Source: Larus michahellis (taxonomy: Eukaryota; Chordata; Aves; Charadriiformes; Laridae). From it: a stretch of DNA of 64,000 nt. Where the stretch lies: positions 3,117,806 through 3,181,805 of the forward strand of contig NC_133929.1 of assembly GCF_964199755.1 (NCBI RefSeq), in the 5' to 3' direction. The position numbers and the translations under genes are program-made. This document shows, one piece after another, positions 61,526-64,000 of the stretch. Within the stretch, counting starts at the first letter, position 1. Every line of letters starts with the position of its first letter. The notes below the pieces were generated by a model, which ran no database searches, had not been told where the DNA came from, and was given only the letters and a program-made list of their open reading frames with translations.

Positions 61526-63089
61526 GCTGGCCCTGCACAAGGGCTGGGGGTCCTTGGGTCCTCCTTGCTTTTCCACAGCACATCATCTGAGCGATTCTGT
61601 TGTTTGGTCAAAGCACCTTCCAGGCAGGGGTTTGTCTGGCTGCAAAAGGGACAAGAGTGCAAAACCACCTCTTCTGCGGGAGCCTGTCCCAGTGAGCAGT
61701 GGGCCTACACTTCAAACAAGCCTGCCCTGCACTCCTATCAGGATGGGTCCCCTTTGTCCAGCCTCTGTGCACCCTTGCCTTCCTGCTAGGACAAAGAGCC
61801 CTTTCACACACAGTGTTTTTCCCTGTTAGCTGCCCAGCCTCCTGGTTTGGACCAGTCCATTTAACTTAACCGTTTACACTATGCTGCAAGGGCCTTTTTT
61901 TCCCTCTGAACTTTCTGTGGTTTGGCAGGGAGATCCTGGCTGTTATTCCCAGGTGATGCTCTGCCCCAAAGATGTGAGGCTATCTTTCACAGTTGAGCAA
62001 AGCTTTGCATTTTCTCCATCCTCCCACCCATCTGCTTTCCCCCGGGATCCTGCAGAAAGATGCAGGCTGGGGGAAGCTCTGGGAGGCCTGGCAGCAGGGG
62101 AGCTTGACCTGGAGGCATGTCTCCCCACTCAGACCCACTCTGAGGACCACAGGGCCCGTCCTCTCCTCCCTCCCTCCCTCCCTCCCTCCCCTTGTACCTC
62201 TCCCTTTGAGTTTCAACCTTTGGATTTATCTTGGCCTGACAGGCTGAAAAATCTCCCCAAAGTGCTTTCAGCCCCGATGTGGGCTGCCACCCCTTTGATA
62301 AACCACCACATTAAACTCTGGCAGCCTCTCAGCTCTGCTCTCTTCTCCAGTTTTCTCATCGCTCTGGTGCCTCATCTCATCTCTGAATCCTTCCTGTTCA
62401 ATATCCTTGAACAATGTGCTGGAGGGGAAGGCCCACACAAAGAGCATCACAGACACATTTTGATGAGACATGTTGAGCCATGCAGAGATGGACACAAACC
62501 ACTGCCACCCCCCAGACCTTCCTTTGGGTGTGATTACCCCCCCATTTACAGCCCCAGACATCTGGGTGAGGGCAGGAAGAGATGTTGTGTCAAGCTGTGT
62601 GGGTTTTGCAGGGCTCTGGGTGATTTTGGAGCTGGTCAGGCCACATAAAGCCAAGTGCCACATGAAGCTGTCAGTATAATCAATATTACCAATTTATCAA
62701 TCCCACCAGAGGACAATATAGCTGGAGGAAAATGCAGATAGTTATAACCACACAGCGCTGTCTTATGTCTGTATGAGTTACATACGCTCCATATGTAGCA
62801 CTCAGTATCATGCCCCACATCGGGGCTGAGCTGCCTGAGCTGTGAGTGTGAAGTGGGCACTGTGGGAGGAGCAGTGTGGGGGGAGGGGGGCACATGGCCC
62901 CTGCCCTGCATGCTCGGGGTCTGCAGGGGGCCTGGGGGCAGTGCCAGAGGTCCCCTGCACCGAGACAGGCCTGTGGCGGGGTGAAAGGCAGCTAGGGACC
63001 CTCGGGGACAGCCAGCACACCTTGCCCAAGCCTTGGGCACCCCTGGTTATCCCAGGTCCTAGGGGCCAGCGCAGGGCCCCCCTCACTGG
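61526..63089. other. Intergenic region before the APH1 gene
   Basis: No exon is recognised. A (TCCC)n run lies at 62167-62190. The segment 62690-62810 is AT-richer than its surroundings, without a recognisable feature. Confidence 0.5.
62167..62190. repeat. (TCCC)n simple repeat
   Basis: Six tetranucleotide units in a row. Confidence 0.93.
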
Positions 63090-63560
63090 GTAGCCCCTGC
63101 AAGGGCACCGGTGACAAGGCCAAGCTCCTGTGGGTGCAGGCCATGTCCCCTCCAGGGCCTTGCACCGCCCCCCCTCCCCCGGGACAGACCTGAGCCCCCT
63201 GGTACAGGCTATGCCTCCTGGTGACAGGACCAAGTCCCCACCCCCAGTGCAGGCCATGCCCCCCAGGGACAGGATCAGGTCCCTAACTGGTGCAGGCCCT
63301 GCTCCCCCATCACAGGATCAGGTTCCCCCGATGCAGGCAATATCCTCTGTGACAGGCCCAGGTGTCCAGTCCCCCCACCCCCGTGACAGGCCTGAGCCCC
63401 CCAGGGCAGGCCATGCCTCCCCATGACAGGACCAGGTCCCATCCCTGTGACAAGCTTGAGCTTCCCAGTGCAGGCTGTGCCCCCCCCATGACAGGCCCAG
63501 GTCCCCCCCCCAGTAACCCGAATTCCTGGGTGCAGGCTGTGCCCTCCCATAACAGGCCCT
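63090..63560. repeat. Minisatellite upstream of the APH1 promoter
   Basis: Degenerate units of roughly 45-55 bp are built on GTGCAGGCCATGCCCCCC and ACAGGACCAGGTCCC. At least seven occur head to tail, ending about 80 bp before the CRE. Confidence 0.85.
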
Positions 63561-63639
63561 AGCCCCGCCTCACTCCGGCTCAGACCCCGCTCCTGCCCAG
63601 CGCAGCCCTTCCGCGCCAGCGGCGCGCGCAGTCGATGTG

Positions 63640-63667
63640 TGACGTCATGCGGCACCGGAAGGGCGGG
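63640..63667 (+). promoter_or_regulatory. APH1 promoter: CRE, ETS and GC box
   Basis: A perfect TGACGTCA (63640-63647), an ETS-type ACCGGAAG (63654-63661) and GGGCGGG (63661-63667) stand 35-62 bp before the start codon. This is a typical TATA-less housekeeping promoter. Confidence 0.7.
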
Positions 63668-63701
63668 AGGGGAGAGCTACCGGGTCCCGGTCGTGGTCGC
63701 C

Positions 63702-63814
63702 ATGACGCTCGCCATCTTCTTTGGGTGCACCTTCATCGCCTTCGGGCCGGCGCTCGGCCTCTTTCTCTTCACCATCGCCCGAGACCCGCTCCGCATCATC
63801 ATCCTTATCGCTGG
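63702..63814 (+). CDS. APH1A: APH1-type gamma-secretase subunit, first coding exon (partial gene)
   Basis: It encodes MTLAIFFGCTFIAFGPALGL through PLRIIILIA, the first transmembrane helix of APH-1, the scaffold subunit of gamma-secretase. It ends GCTGG|gtcagt in phase 2. DPLR-IIL-AG resembles APH1A while FIAFGPAL resembles APH1B, so the paralogue is provisional. The remaining exons lie beyond the window. Confidence 0.85.
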
Positions 63815-64000
63815 GTCAGTCCCGCACCGGTACCCTTGCGGGAGGGGCACTTGTGCCACCATGGGTACTGGTGTGGGCGTGGAGGGGGCACTGGTACCGG
63901 TATCGGTACTGGTACAGCACCAGTATTGGGCGTGACAGGAACGTGGCTGGTACTGGCAGAGGCACAACGGGGGGACTAGCGCTGGTGCCGTTGTGGGTAC

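Overview
The window is nuclear DNA from a bird. The evidence is the many CR1 LINE fragments ending in the octamer-type tail (ATTCTATG/ATTCTGTG), several avian-type endogenous retrovirus (ERV) pieces and solo LTRs, compact GC-rich introns with GT-AG junctions, and a TPM2 gene with the exon layout described for chicken beta-tropomyosin. I cannot name the species. There is no sign of bacterial or organellar sequence.

Layout on the + strand. (1) 566-6402 is TMEM8B, lacking its first exon(s). Twelve exons join in one open frame of 763 codons, ending in a seven-helix-type membrane domain. (2) 7961-15636 is an ERV-rich block: two truncated minus-strand relatives of one family plus a plus-strand LTR. 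(3) 17585-38638 is a talin-1 (TLN1) locus that still has its exon-intron structure but is dead. It has nonsense codons, frameshifts, lost splice sites, a CR1 inserted against one exon, and an internal loss of roughly 1,500 codons replaced by a CR1 cluster. (4) 44068-58185 is an intact TPM2 with two alternative first exons (1a, 1b), the mutually exclusive pair 6a/6b and terminal exons 9a and 9d. An additional in-frame terminal exon candidate between them resembles the brain-type exon 9c of other tropomyosin genes. (5) 59578-61525 is a minus-strand CR1 almost identical over about 1.7 kb to one at 30665-32345 on the other strand. (6) 63702-63814 is the first coding exon of an APH1-type gamma-secretase subunit, with a CRE/ETS/GC-box promoter; the rest lies beyond the window.

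TLN1 followed by TPM2 in the same orientation is also the human 9p13 order, and TMEM8B lies nearby there. The window therefore looks like the ancestral TLN1-TPM2 neighbourhood. The APH1 gene next door mirrors the paralogous TLN2-TPM1-APH1B neighbourhood of human 15q22. TPM2 and TMEM8B look fully functional while the talin between them is a relic, which is the main surprise. Either a working TLN1 exists elsewhere (duplicate locus, or a Z/W-type gametolog), or this is an old segmental copy.

GC-rich minisatellites sit just upstream of or beside each of the three promoters recognised here (TPM2 1a, TPM2 1b, APH1). Exon boundaries below were set by matching splice consensus, reading phase and family sequence by eye. 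Values that depend on memory of other species are stated as such.
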